A DNA stretch of 64,000 nucleotides from NCBI GenBank assembly GCA_963932545.1, contig CAWVRH010000005.1:1-64000 (forward strand). Reading direction: 5' to 3'. This document shows positions 51,130 through 60,086 of the stretch, one piece after another. The notes under the pieces are model-generated. The model ran no database searches and was not told the DNA's origin. It saw only the letters and a list, made by a program, of their open reading frames with translations. Position 1 is the stretch's first letter. Every line of letters begins with the position of its first letter. This stretch comes from UBA8337 sp963932545. Lineage in GTDB: Bacteria; Pseudomonadota; Alphaproteobacteria; RS24. The position numbers and the translations under genes were made by a program.

Positions 51130-51828
51130 TTAAAGCCTGCCCAGAAAAGCCATCTTCATAATTGAAATTTGATAACGCAAAAGGCTTTTGCCTTGTGGAA
51201 AATACTTGGCTTGGCGTCGCGCCAAACCGATGGGTAAAAACACCGGCAAAAGTGTTTTTCGTTGGGCGCGCGCAAGCTGGTTAAAACTCGCGCAAGCCTC
51301 GCTTAAAAGCTCATGCGCACGCGCCGCCACGGCCTCCCCGTTTGAGGGAACCAATCGCATTAACTCAAACCCCGTCCCCGCAGTTTGCAAAAGCGCCGCC
51401 TGCGGTTCGCCACCTAGCAACTGGCAAGCTAACTTAAGCCATGCGGGCCCCACGTGTTTGGCTTCCGCTTCCAGCTCGTCTAGGTTTCGCCCGACTTGTT
51501 CTAGCGCCGCGTCGCGCCCCTCTATGAGGGGAAGAAAACTTGGCAGCGAGACTTGTCCCTGCTGCACCACCTCTAGCAACGCGTCACCTATGGGCGTGCC
51601 GCGAGTTTCGCCTGCTTCGAGCGCGCTCAGCAAATCGCGCCACCACTGCAACCGAATGGCCCCAACCATCGGGTCAGAGACCAGCGATGGAATACGCGCG
51701 ATATCGGCATAAAAATGATATAGCGTCAAAACTGCATCGCGGGCGTGGGCGGGCGCGAATAAATGGCACAAATAGAGGTCGCCATCGAGACCGCGCAGCT
51801 CCGTTCGTAAGGTTTCAAAATCGCTCAT
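51130..51828 (-). CDS. Squalene/phytoene synthase-like protein (NDUFAF6-like)
   Basis: 232 residues from ATG 51828 with AGGAAA upstream. Trans-isoprenyl-diphosphate-synthase-like helical fold: RDAVLTLYHFYADIARIP, SDPMVGAIRLQWWRDLL, FELMRLVP. The Asp-rich motifs of true squalene synthases are not evident, and it is shorter than those enzymes. Proteins of this type, including mitochondrial NDUFAF6, are linked to complex I assembly. Position between secF and trmFO is the standard alphaproteobacterial one. Confidence 0.8.
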   Translation of the reverse strand: MSDFETLRTELRGLDGDLYLCHLFAPAHARDAVLTLYHFYADIARIPSLVSDPMVGAIRLQWWRDLLSALEAGETRGTPIGDALLEVVQQGQVSLPSFLPLIEGRDAALEQVGRNLDELEAEAKHVGPAWLKLACQLLGGEPQAALLQTAGTGFELMRLVPSNGEAVAARAHELLSEACASFNQLARAQRKTLLPVFLPIGLARRQAKYFPQGKSLLRYQISIMKMAFLGRL

Positions 51829-51841
51829 AAGTTTCCTAAAT

Positions 51842-51869
51842 AGAAAAGGGCCGCACATAAGGCGGCCCT
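51842..51869 (-). terminator. Rho-independent terminator after the PuuD-like gene
   Basis: On the minus strand AGGGCCGC (51869-51862) pairs exactly with GCGGCCCT (51854-51847), with a 7-base loop and a TTTTCTA tail. It separates the PuuD-like gene from the next one. Confidence 0.85.
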
Positions 51870-51891
51870 CTCCAAAACATTAACTCAAACT

Positions 51892-52494
51892 CTAGTAAAG
51901 GTTTTGAGCCGCAACCATAGCGAACAACATCGGGATCGACAGCATGGTGTTGGTCCGTGAGAACAACATGGCTGTGCGTGCCGAAGCCGCTTTCGTGTCG
52001 GCGTCTGCCTCTACAATGCCAAGCGCTTTCTTTTGGTTTGGCCAGATAACGAACCAAACGTTGAACCACATGATGATGCCCAACCACATGCCAATACCGA
52101 TGGCGGTGTTCTTGGGTACTTCGAAGTCGCTCATCATGCCGAGGCTTAGCGCATCGTGGATGTAACCGTTCAAATAGCCCAAAATCAGGCCGGTTACGAT
52201 GGTTGCCATGGCACCCCAACGGAACCACCACAAAGCGGCAGGTGCAATTACCTTACCAATCGCAGGCTTTTGATTGTCTGGGATATTTGGCATGTTCGGA
52301 ATTTGAACAAAGTTGAAATAATACAGCAGACCAATCCACATGATGCCGCTCAATACGTGCAACCAGCGGAAAGTAAATGTCCAGAATGTCGTGTCGAGTG
52401 CGCCGCCGCCCTGCAGATACATAATCTCCAGAATAAACGCCAGCACAAAGCCCGCAATCACAGTGTTGCGAAGTGATGATAAAATTGTAGCCAT
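51892..52494 (-). CDS. PuuD-like membrane protein (urate oxidase N-terminal domain family)
   Basis: 200 residues with about five membrane helices. RWLHVLSGIMWIGLLYYFNFVQIP carries the conserved His-Trp-Gly-Tyr-Phe-Asn pattern of the Urate_ox_N family. Full PuuD is about twice as long and ends in a cytochrome c domain; here only the membrane part is present, with no CxxCH. No purine-degradation genes are nearby, so urate oxidation is not established; it may be a heme membrane protein. GGGAGG precedes the ATG, and a terminator follows. It occupies the place usually held by a Mth938-like gene. Confidence 0.75.
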   Translation of the reverse strand: MATILSSLRNTVIAGFVLAFILEIMYLQGGGALDTTFWTFTFRWLHVLSGIMWIGLLYYFNFVQIPNMPNIPDNQKPAIGKVIAPAALWWFRWGAMATIVTGLILGYLNGYIHDALSLGMMSDFEVPKNTAIGIGMWLGIIMWFNVWFVIWPNQKKALGIVEADADTKAASARTAMLFSRTNTMLSIPMLFAMVAAQNLY

Positions 52495-52564
52495 GATGGC
52501 CTCCCCTTTTTTTTCGAATCTATCGTTGGTTAAACATTACCACCCCATGAAACAGGCAGGCAAT

Positions 52565-53485
52565 TTAATTCACTTGGTTTCCAGACCAGTCGCGTTTGAC
52601 GCCGAGCCACATAAGCAAAGGCGACGCAATAAAGATGGAAGAATAGGTTCCCACAATCACGCCCCAAATCATCGCGAAGGTGAAGCCCCGAATAACTTCT
52701 CCGCCCAACACATAAAGCGCCACCAAAGCGAGAAGCGTCGTAACCGACGTCATCACCGTGCGCGATAGTGTTTCGTTGATGGCGATATCTAGCAATTCTT
52801 TCAGACCCATTTTTTTGTACTTACGCAAGTTCTCGCGCACGCGGTCATAAACCACCACTGTATCATTCATCGAATAGCCGACGATGGTCAGGATGGCGGC
52901 TAAAATGGATAGATTAAAGTCGAGCTGCAAGAGCGAGAAAATGCCGATGGTCAGCACCACGTCATGCACCAAGGCCAAGACAGCCCCGACCGAAAACTGC
53001 CACTCAAAACGAAACCAGATGTAAATCAACATAGAGCTAATCGCTACAACGATAGCCAAAATGCCCGTTTGAATGAGCTCGGCACTCACTTGCGGGCCAA
53101 CAATCTCTACTCTGCGGACGTCGAAATCTTCTGCCAATTCATCCCGCAATAGTTGAACGGCGGTCAGGTCTTGGCTGGCATCTACAGCGCCTTCGGCCTC
53201 TGCAATGCGAATGAGAACATCGGTGTCTTTACCGAATTCTTGAATTTGCACTTCCCCAAGGTCCATGGCGTTTAACCGATCGCGCAAAGCTCCGATATCA
53301 ACCGCGTCTTCGGCGCTCGCCTCAATTAGCGTGCCGCCTTTGAAGTCGATGCCAAAGTTAAGCCCATTGCTAAAAAACACACCGATGGACGCAACCATAA
53401 GCAGTATGGAAAGCCCCATAGCTAAATTACGATACTTAATAAAAGTGATACTGGTTTTCGCCGGAACGAGTTTCAATGTTCGCAT
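52565..53485 (-). CDS. secF: Protein translocase subunit SecF
   Basis: 306 residues with six membrane helices. Near the N terminus: NGLNFGIDFKGGTLIEA, the SecD/SecF signature; later IVGYSMNDTVVVYDRVREN and LSRTVMTSVTTLLALVALY. With SecD it uses the proton motive force to complete protein export. It follows secD by 20 bases. Length matches the family. Confidence 0.96.
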   Translation of the reverse strand: MRTLKLVPAKTSITFIKYRNLAMGLSILLMVASIGVFFSNGLNFGIDFKGGTLIEASAEDAVDIGALRDRLNAMDLGEVQIQEFGKDTDVLIRIAEAEGAVDASQDLTAVQLLRDELAEDFDVRRVEIVGPQVSAELIQTGILAIVVAISSMLIYIWFRFEWQFSVGAVLALVHDVVLTIGIFSLLQLDFNLSILAAILTIVGYSMNDTVVVYDRVRENLRKYKKMGLKELLDIAINETLSRTVMTSVTTLLALVALYVLGGEVIRGFTFAMIWGVIVGTYSSIFIASPLLMWLGVKRDWSGNQVN

Positions 53486-53505
53486 GTCATATCCTCCCTA
53501 TCCGA

Positions 53506-55122
53506 TTAAAGTGGCAAAGCTTCAGGACGACCCTGACGGCGAACCCAGAGGGACACCATGAAGCGGGTCAGAACGAAAGCGGTGAAAACTGAAGTGATGA
53601 TGCCAATGGCCAGCGTGATAGCAAAGCCGCGAATAGGGCCCGAGCCAAGCTGGAATAAAACCATGGCCGCCAAAAGCGTGGTGATATTGGCATCTAAAAT
53701 AGTGCCAAGCGCGCGGTTGTAGCCTGTATCAATGGCCATGATGGGCGCCTTGCCGGCCGCGATTTCTTCGCGGATACGTTCAAAAATCAGCACATTGGCG
53801 TCGACAGCCATACCCACCGTCAACACGATGCCCGCAATGCCGGGCAGCGTCAGCGTGGCTTGCAGGCCAGACAAGACGGCCATAATCAGCCCCAAGTTGG
53901 CCACCAAAGCGATGTTGGCGTAAAGGCCGAACAAGTTATAGCTGATAATCATAAAGCCGATCACGGCCAAGAAGCCCACGATAAGCGCAATGCGACCCGC
54001 CGCAACACTGTCGGCGCCAAGCCCTGGCCCGACGGTGCGTTCTTCTAAAATAGTCATCGGCGCGGGCAAAGCACCGGCGCGCAGAAGAATGGACAAATCA
54101 TTGGCCTCTTGCACGGAGAAATTACCTGTGATGCGCCCCGCTCCGCCCAAAATAGCCGATTGAATGATTGGCGCAGAGATAATTTTCTCATCCAAGACAA
54201 TCGCAAATGGACGCCCGACATTGGCTTGCGTCACTTCGCCGAATTTCTTCGCGCCTACCGTATCAAAACGGAAGTTTACTTCTGGCGTATTGGTTTGTGC
54301 GTCGAAACCAACCGAGGCATCGACAAGACGCTCGCCGCTAACCATGGCGCGACGGCGAATTAGATACGGCACAGCAGGTTCGCTGTCGGTGTAATGCACA
54401 CGTGCACCCGTAGGGGCTCGCTTGCCGTCGACCACTTCATAAGCGCTCATGCTTTGATCCACGAGATGGAAATTCAGCTTGGCGGTTTGGCCCAAAAGCG
54501 CTTTCAAGCGCTGTGGGTCGTCTAGGCCTGGCACTTGCACCAAAATACGGGTATCGCCTTGGCGCTGAATGGTTGGCTCTGTGGTGCCCAGCTCATCGAC
54601 GCGACGACGAATAATTTCAATCGACTGCTGCAAGGTGCGCGTGTTGCGCGCGGCAATTGCCTCTTCCGTTACCTTCAGCTCAAACGTTAGGTCTTGTGTG
54701 TTTACCACATCCAAATCGACGCCTTGGCTGAAGCCACTAATCACATTTGCCGTAATCGGCTGCGACAGACCTTGCAAAAGCGTTTTCGCTTTTTCTAAGT
54801 CTTCCCGTTTTCGAATAGAAACCGTTACGCCGCCGTTGATTCTGCCAAGCCCTGTGTAGCCTACCCGCTCGCCGCGCAAAGCGAGGCGAACATCGGAGGT
54901 CAGGTCCTCCAAACGTTCGCGTTGAACCGAGTCCGTATCCACCGCGAGCAGCAAATGCGAGCCGCCTTGCAGGTCGAGGCCCAAGTTAAGCGTGCTTGTT
55001 GGCAAAATCTCCGGCATCGAAGCGCGGGTATTTTCGCTCAAAAAATTCGGCAGAGAAAACAGAAAGCCAAGAAACAGCACAAGGGCGATTCCAGCTATTT
55101 TGAGGCGTGAAAAGTGCAGCAT
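53506..55122 (-). CDS. secD: Protein translocase subunit SecD
   Basis: 538 residues. One N-terminal helix, then LNLGLDLQGGSHLLLAVD, a periplasmic P1 domain, and five C-terminal helices with GMAVDANVLIFERIREE and ALGTILDANITTLLAAMVLF. It is the large RND-type partner of SecF. It lies between yajC and secF, all in one direction, spaced 9 and 20 bases. Confidence 0.96.
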   Translation of the reverse strand: MLHFSRLKIAGIALVLFLGFLFSLPNFLSENTRASMPEILPTSTLNLGLDLQGGSHLLLAVDTDSVQRERLEDLTSDVRLALRGERVGYTGLGRINGGVTVSIRKREDLEKAKTLLQGLSQPITANVISGFSQGVDLDVVNTQDLTFELKVTEEAIAARNTRTLQQSIEIIRRRVDELGTTEPTIQRQGDTRILVQVPGLDDPQRLKALLGQTAKLNFHLVDQSMSAYEVVDGKRAPTGARVHYTDSEPAVPYLIRRRAMVSGERLVDASVGFDAQTNTPEVNFRFDTVGAKKFGEVTQANVGRPFAIVLDEKIISAPIIQSAILGGAGRITGNFSVQEANDLSILLRAGALPAPMTILEERTVGPGLGADSVAAGRIALIVGFLAVIGFMIISYNLFGLYANIALVANLGLIMAVLSGLQATLTLPGIAGIVLTVGMAVDANVLIFERIREEIAAGKAPIMAIDTGYNRALGTILDANITTLLAAMVLFQLGSGPIRGFAITLAIGIITSVFTAFVLTRFMVSLWVRRQGRPEALPL

Positions 55123-55131
55123 GAGGCTTGC

Positions 55132-55455
55132 TTAATCCTTCTTGGCCGGCGCGTTTTTACCACGAACCGTAATAATCATTGATTTAACAACTTTGACACC
55201 AGCATTATCGCCAAATTCGACTTCCAGCTCTTCGTCGCCAACTTTAACCACTTTGCCAATCAGACCGCCTTGCGTAACCACGGTGTCATTGCGTTTCACC
55301 GATGCAATCATGGCGGTGTGTTCTTTTTGACGGCGCGACTGAGGCCGCAAAATCATGAAATAAATGATGCCAAACACCATAAGTAACGGGAATAGCATTT
55401 CAAATAATGCAGAACCGCCCGAAGCGGATTGGGCGTATGCCGGTGAAATAAACAT
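55132..55455 (-). CDS. yajC: Preprotein translocase subunit YajC
   Basis: 107 residues from ATG 55455, with GGAG upstream. One membrane helix (LFEMLFPLLMVFGIIYFMIL), then RPQSRRQKEH and the basic beta domain (VVTQGGLIGKVVKVGDEELEVEF). It associates with SecDF at the inner membrane. The start of the sec operon; a gap of 94 bases separates it from nlpD and may hold its promoter. Confidence 0.94.
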   Translation of the reverse strand: MFISPAYAQSASGGSALFEMLFPLLMVFGIIYFMILRPQSRRQKEHTAMIASVKRNDTVVTQGGLIGKVVKVGDEELEVEFGDNAGVKVVKSMIITVRGKNAPAKKD

Positions 55456-55549
55456 GAGAATCTCCATTTAATCTTGCTCGCGACTATACGCAAGATGACG
55501 CGCTTGGCCAAGCATTTCTGCTTGATTGGCCTGTTTTAGATAGGTTTTT

Positions 55550-56554
55550 TTAAATCAAAGATTTGGGGTTAACGGCCCGCGTGCCTTTGCGAACCTCAAA
55601 GTGGACTTGCGGCTGGTCAACATTGCCCGTCTGGCCCACTTCGGCGATGGACTGCCCCTGCTTTACGCGGTCGCCCGGCTGCACCAAAAACTTCGAAGCA
55701 TGCGCATAAGCCGTCACCCAGCCTTCGCCATGGCGCACCAACAATAGATTGCCATAGCCACGCAATTCATTACCAACATAGACCACCACCCCGTTTTCAG
55801 CCGCCTTAATGGGCGTGCCTTTGCGGGCCGCAATGTTAATGCCATCATTATGTAGGCCATTGTCCTTGGTGCCAAAGTTAGAAATCACCCTGCCTTGCAC
55901 AGGCACTTGGAAGCGCCCAACTCGGCGCGGTGCCGCTGGTAAGGCCGCGCGTTTGGCGGGCTTTTTGCTCGATGTCTTTTTCGTCTGGCTTTGCGCCGCG
56001 TCTGCCTCGCTCGCCTTGGCTGCAGGTTCATTGCGCCTGAGGCTCGCCACCCGACCGGCGCGTTCATCTGGCACTTGCAGTTTCTGGCCAATTCGGATGC
56101 CGTAAGGCTTGGAAATATTATTCAATGCCGCGAGCGTCGATACATCGGTGCTATATTTGCGTGAAATCGCATAGAGCGTCTCTTGGGCGCGGACGGTATG
56201 AAAGGCCTGCACAGGGAGTTTAATCTTCGCGCCCGATGCCAAACGATACGGCGGGCGGGCTTTATTCACCTCTAGAAGCGCGCGCAACGGCACCTTATAG
56301 CGCAAAGATATCTTGTAATAGGTGTCACCTTTTTTGATGTTAATGCTGCCCTTGGAGGCCACCACCTCGCCCCGAAGGCGGCGCTCGCGCCGCACCATCT
56401 GAAAAAATCCAAGGCTCTTGGCTTCTGGTTTGCTGCTGTACCATTTTGGTGTCATCGGCGTGCACGCGGCCAGCAAGCTCACAGCAAGCAGGCTCAAGGC
56501 GAACTGGGGGGCTCGCTGGGGAAGCGCAACGCGGTTTTTGTTTTGTCGCCTCAT
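55550..56554 (-). CDS. nlpD: NlpD-like LysM/LytM lipoprotein (probable amidase activator)
   Basis: 334 residues from ATG 56554; a longer upstream frame runs into surE and is not credible. Lipobox LLAAC near residue 30, two LysM repeats (KKGDTYYKISLRYKV...; RAQETLYAISRKYST...) and a C-terminal LytM/M23 domain. Zinc-ligand positions are altered: GLHNDGIN has Asn where the Asp should be, and QVHFEVR replaces HxH. So it should be a non-peptidase that activates a cell-division amidase, as NlpD and EnvC do. Pcm, often between surE and nlpD, is absent. Confidence 0.88.
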   Translation of the reverse strand: MRRQNKNRVALPQRAPQFALSLLAVSLLAACTPMTPKWYSSKPEAKSLGFFQMVRRERRLRGEVVASKGSINIKKGDTYYKISLRYKVPLRALLEVNKARPPYRLASGAKIKLPVQAFHTVRAQETLYAISRKYSTDVSTLAALNNISKPYGIRIGQKLQVPDERAGRVASLRRNEPAAKASEADAAQSQTKKTSSKKPAKRAALPAAPRRVGRFQVPVQGRVISNFGTKDNGLHNDGINIAARKGTPIKAAENGVVVYVGNELRGYGNLLLVRHGEGWVTAYAHASKFLVQPGDRVKQGQSIAEVGQTGNVDQPQVHFEVRKGTRAVNPKSLI

Positions 56555-56567
56555 CCCAAGTTTATTC

Positions 56568-57350
56568 CTAAAACAGTTTCGCCAATTTCTTTGTGAGAGA
56601 CGCACTCGTATGATCCATATGCAGCGGCGTGATGGAAATATTGCCTTGCATAATCGCCTCAATATCCGTGCCCTTCGTGGGCGTGCTGAGAGCGCGTTCG
56701 AAATGATACCAGAAATACGTATTGCCATGCGGCTCTGTGCGCGCTTCTAGCCCCAAAAGCCGTTTATCGCGCAAGCCCTGTTTGGTGATGCAAATTTCAG
56801 GTTTATGGCTCGGCCCAATATCAGGGAAGTTAATGTTGATCAAATTTCCCTCGGGCCAGTCGAGCTTGAGCAATTTCTTAATAATCGCGGGCGCGTATTT
56901 TGCTGCCACTTCAAAGCGCGGCACATACTTACCAGCTGGGTCGGCAAAGTTTATCGCTTGGCTCATAGCAATCGAGGGGATGCCGAACAAAGTGCCCTCT
57001 TTGGCCACGGCCACCGTGCCAGAATAGCTGACATCTTCGGCGATGTTTTGGCCAAAATTCACACCGGACAAAATGAGGTCGGGCAATTTATCTTTCATCA
57101 AATGACGCGTGGCCACCATCACACAATCGGTTGGCGTGCCGCCAATGGCAAACCGACGCGGCCCCAACTTCTTCATCCGCAGAGGTTTAGAGAGACTAAG
57201 TGAATGACTGGCGCCACTCATCTCTTCGGCAGGTGCCACGACCCAAACATCGTCCGACAGTGCCTTGGCGATTTTAATCGTCGTCTTAATGCCGGGGGCA
57301 TCAATGCCATCATCATTGCTGACTAAAATACGTCCAACGGGTTTACCCAT
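56568..57350 (-). CDS. surE: 5'/3'-nucleotidase SurE
   Basis: 260 residues. The N-terminal metal site is ILVSNDDGIDAPGI; further blocks are SGASHSLSL, GTPTDCVM, and SGVNFGQNIAEDVSYSGTVAVAKEG. SurE removes phosphate from nucleoside monophosphates in stationary phase. It starts 12 bases after serS and ends 13 before nlpD, as in the class-wide cluster. Confidence 0.95.
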   Translation of the reverse strand: MGKPVGRILVSNDDGIDAPGIKTTIKIAKALSDDVWVVAPAEEMSGASHSLSLSKPLRMKKLGPRRFAIGGTPTDCVMVATRHLMKDKLPDLILSGVNFGQNIAEDVSYSGTVAVAKEGTLFGIPSIAMSQAINFADPAGKYVPRFEVAAKYAPAIIKKLLKLDWPEGNLININFPDIGPSHKPEICITKQGLRDKRLLGLEARTEPHGNTYFWYHFERALSTPTKGTDIEAIMQGNISITPLHMDHTSASLTKKLAKLF

Positions 57351-57362
57351 GTGTCTTTACCT

Positions 57363-58634
57363 TTACTCTTTTGGTTTAATTAATGTCTCGCCGCCCATAT
57401 AGGGTTGCAAAACGTCAGGGATGGTAATCGATCCATCTGTATTCACATAATTTTCCAACACCGCCACCAAGGTGCGACCCACAGCTAATCCAGAGCCGTT
57501 AAGGGTATGCACATAATGGGTCGATTTTTCACCCTCGGCTCGATAGCGCGCGTTCATCCGACGGCCTTGGAAATCGCCGCAATAAGACACGCTGGAAATT
57601 TCGCGATAGGCATTTTGGCCCGGCAACCACACTTCAAGGTCATAGGTTTTACGCGCCCCAAAGCCCACATCGCCGCTGCAAAGCTGCACCACCCTATAAG
57701 CGAGCCCAAGGCGCTTTAAGACTTCTTCGGCGCATTTGGTTTTGCGTTCCAATTCGGCCTCGCCGCTTTGCGCATCGACAATGCTGACCAATTCCACTTT
57801 GGAGAATTGGTGCAAGCGTATCATGCCGCGCGTGTCACGCCCTGCCGAGCCCGCTTCAGAGCGGAAACATTGGGTCAGGGCCGTCACGCGTATGGGTAAG
57901 TCGACGGCATCGCTAATTTGCTCGCGCACTGTATTGGTCAGCGTCACCTCCGAGGTGGAGGTCAACCAAAAGCCTTCTTGGGTGCGAAACATATCTTCGC
58001 TGAATTTTGGCAATTGGCCAGTGCCGAACATCGCCTCATCGCGCACCAGAACCGGCACGCTCATCTCAGTGTAGCCGAACTCTTGAACGTGCAAGTCGAG
58101 CATGAAATTGCCAAGCGCGCGCTCCAGCCGCGCCAGCTGGTCGCGCAAAACAACAAAGCGCGCGCCAGACAAAGCGACTGCGGTTTCAAAATCCATGCCC
58201 AGAGCTTCGCCAATTTCAAAATGTTCTTTTTCGCCCGGCTTTGGCTCCCCGCTTTTTCGTAACTCTACATTGTCTTTCTCATCTGCCCCGATTGGCACAT
58301 CGTCAAACAACGTATTCGGCAGCACGGCCAACATAGCATTCAGCTCATGGCTCAAGGTGCGCTCTGCCTCTTCAGCTTGCTGCAGGCTGTCTTTCAGGCC
58401 CGCCACTTCTTGTAGTAAGCGTTGCGCTTCGGCTTCATCGCCCTGCCCTTTGGCTTGGCCAATGTTCTTCGAGGCCTCATTGCGCTTGGTTTGCAAATCT
58501 TGCGCCACGCCAATGGCGGCACGGCGCGCGTCATCTTTGGCCAGCAAGTCAGTCGACTGCGCTTCTAGCTTGCGCTTTTGCAAGCCCGCATCAAAGGCTT
58601 CGGGGTCTTTTCGTATGGCATTAATATCGTGCAT
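57363..58634 (-). CDS. serS: Seryl-tRNA synthetase
   Basis: 423 residues from ATG 58634. N-terminal coiled-coil arm (about 30-110), then class II core: motif 2 FRSEAGSAGRDTRGMIRLHQFSKVE and motif 3 NGSGLAVGRTLVAVLENY. It charges tRNA-Ser and tRNA-Sec. Follows tatC by 96 bases; order tatC-serS-surE is conserved. Confidence 0.96.
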   Translation of the reverse strand: MHDINAIRKDPEAFDAGLQKRKLEAQSTDLLAKDDARRAAIGVAQDLQTKRNEASKNIGQAKGQGDEAEAQRLLQEVAGLKDSLQQAEEAERTLSHELNAMLAVLPNTLFDDVPIGADEKDNVELRKSGEPKPGEKEHFEIGEALGMDFETAVALSGARFVVLRDQLARLERALGNFMLDLHVQEFGYTEMSVPVLVRDEAMFGTGQLPKFSEDMFRTQEGFWLTSTSEVTLTNTVREQISDAVDLPIRVTALTQCFRSEAGSAGRDTRGMIRLHQFSKVELVSIVDAQSGEAELERKTKCAEEVLKRLGLAYRVVQLCSGDVGFGARKTYDLEVWLPGQNAYREISSVSYCGDFQGRRMNARYRAEGEKSTHYVHTLNGSGLAVGRTLVAVLENYVNTDGSITIPDVLQPYMGGETLIKPKE

Positions 58635-58730
58635 AACCAACTCGTCCAAATGGGGTTCGTGAAGTCTCTTGTTACAGGTATAAAAGGGGTCGCTAGCAAT
58701 TGCCAGCCTCGTGGCAGGCTTTTCGAAAGT

Positions 58731-59528
58731 TTACGAACTCTCGTTTGCCTTTTTGTTTTGCATCGCCGCGACGCAGAGAATGGAAACTTCGTATAGCAGC
58801 AGTGTCGGCAAGCCTAATCCGATTTGGCTTATCAAATCTGGCGGCGTCAAAATAGCGGCCACAGCAAATACGAGGACGATGGCATAGCGGCGCTTATCCC
58901 GCAGGCCTTGGGCGGTAACCAACCCAATGCGCCCCAGCAACGTGAGAATAACCGGCAATTGAAAACACAGGCCAAACGCCAGCATTAGCACCATGGTGAA
59001 AGACAGATATTCGCTCACCCGATTGACCATGCGCACCTGCAAAGACTGCGCCTCGCCCATCACTTGCATAGACAGAAAAAACTCAAACGCCATCGGCATC
59101 ACCACAAAGAAAACCAGAGACGCGCCGAGCGCGAACAGAATGGGAGACGCGATGAGATAAGGCAAAAACGCGCCGCGTTCGTTTTGATACAGCCCCGGTG
59201 CGATAAAGCGGTAAACTTGGAAAGCAATCAAAGGAAAAGCCAAAAACAGACCGGCAAACATCGACAGTTTAATTTGCGTGAAAAAGAATTCATGTGGCGC
59301 CGTGTAAATTAATTCCAACCCGCCCTGCGGCCCTATTGCCTGCTCGAACGGCCACAATAAAAAAGTGAAAACCTCACTGGCAAAAAACATGCAAACCCCA
59401 AAGGCCAGCGCAAATGCGGCCAAGGCCCAGAGCAGCCGATTGCGCAATTCAACCAAGTGAGAGAACAATGTCATCTCGCCATCTTCAAGCGCGTCTTTTG
59501 GTTGAGCTTTAGATTTTTGTTTGGCCAT
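58731..59528 (-). CDS. tatC: Sec-independent translocase subunit TatC
   Basis: 265 residues from ATG 59528, one base after the tatB stop; an upstream in-frame start would lie inside tatB. Six helices. Conserved N-terminal HLVELRNRLL, first periplasmic region with YTAPHEFFFTQIKLS, and FPLIAFQVYRFIAPGL. TatC is the twin-arginine signal receptor. Confidence 0.96.
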   Translation of the reverse strand: MAKQKSKAQPKDALEDGEMTLFSHLVELRNRLLWALAAFALAFGVCMFFASEVFTFLLWPFEQAIGPQGGLELIYTAPHEFFFTQIKLSMFAGLFLAFPLIAFQVYRFIAPGLYQNERGAFLPYLIASPILFALGASLVFFVVMPMAFEFFLSMQVMGEAQSLQVRMVNRVSEYLSFTMVLMLAFGLCFQLPVILTLLGRIGLVTAQGLRDKRRYAIVLVFAVAAILTPPDLISQIGLGLPTLLLYEVSILCVAAMQNKKANESS

Positions 59529-59529
59529 C

Positions 59530-59847
59530 TTAGGCCTCATCTTTGGGTTTAGACTTTTTGGTTTTCTTTTTTGGAGCTTTTTTCGCAGATGCTTTTGGCG
59601 CCGCAAATAAATCTGGCGTGCCTACATCTTCTATAAATTCATGCTTGGAAAGCCGCTCCACCTCGGCGCGCGCATCCAGCTCTTGCGACATCTCGCTGAC
59701 TTGGCCGCGAAACTCAGCGGCAATATCTCTGGCTTTGGCCGCATATTGGCCCATGGTGCGAAGCATACTCGGCAGCTCGCGCGGGCCCACGACCAGCAGC
59801 GTTACAATGCCAAGAACCAGCATTTCGGTCCAGCCGATGTCAAACAC
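59530..59847 (-). CDS. tatB: Sec-independent translocase subunit TatB
   Basis: 105 residues, GTG start. One membrane helix with GWTEMLVLGIVTLLVVGPRELP, then an amphipathic helix (MLRTMGQYAAKARDIAAEFRGQV) and a Lys-rich tail. The Glu in the helix and the GP hinge mark TatB. It joins TatC in recognising folded substrates. Lies 11 bases after tatA. Confidence 0.94.
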   Translation of the reverse strand: MFDIGWTEMLVLGIVTLLVVGPRELPSMLRTMGQYAAKARDIAAEFRGQVSEMSQELDARAEVERLSKHEFIEDVGTPDLFAAPKASAKKAPKKKTKKSKPKDEA

Positions 59848-59858
59848 GACAGGCTCCG

Positions 59859-60071
59859 CTATTTCTTTTTAGATTTAGGTTTAACCGCTTCGCCTTCGAT
59901 GGTTTTGCCTTTGTCTTCATCGCTCTCGGCTTCGGCGCCTTCGCGCAAGCCTTGACGAAAGCTCGTAATGCCGCGCGCCACATCGCCCATCAAAGACGAA
60001 ATGCGTCCGCGACCGAACAGCAAAATCAGTAAAACGGCAACAACAACAATTTGAACCCAGCTAATGCCCAT
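59859..60071 (-). CDS. tatA: Sec-independent translocase subunit TatA
   Basis: 70 residues. Membrane helix ISWVQIVVVAVLLILLFGRGR, then the amphipathic helix MGDVARGITSFRQGLREG and a charged tail. The FGR hinge matches TatA. TatA oligomers form the translocation path. A gap of 15 bases separates it from the ABC gene upstream. Confidence 0.94.
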   Translation of the reverse strand: MGISWVQIVVVAVLLILLFGRGRISSLMGDVARGITSFRQGLREGAEAESDEDKGKTIEGEAVKPKSKKK

Positions 60072-60086
60072 GAGAAAACCCCTTTT

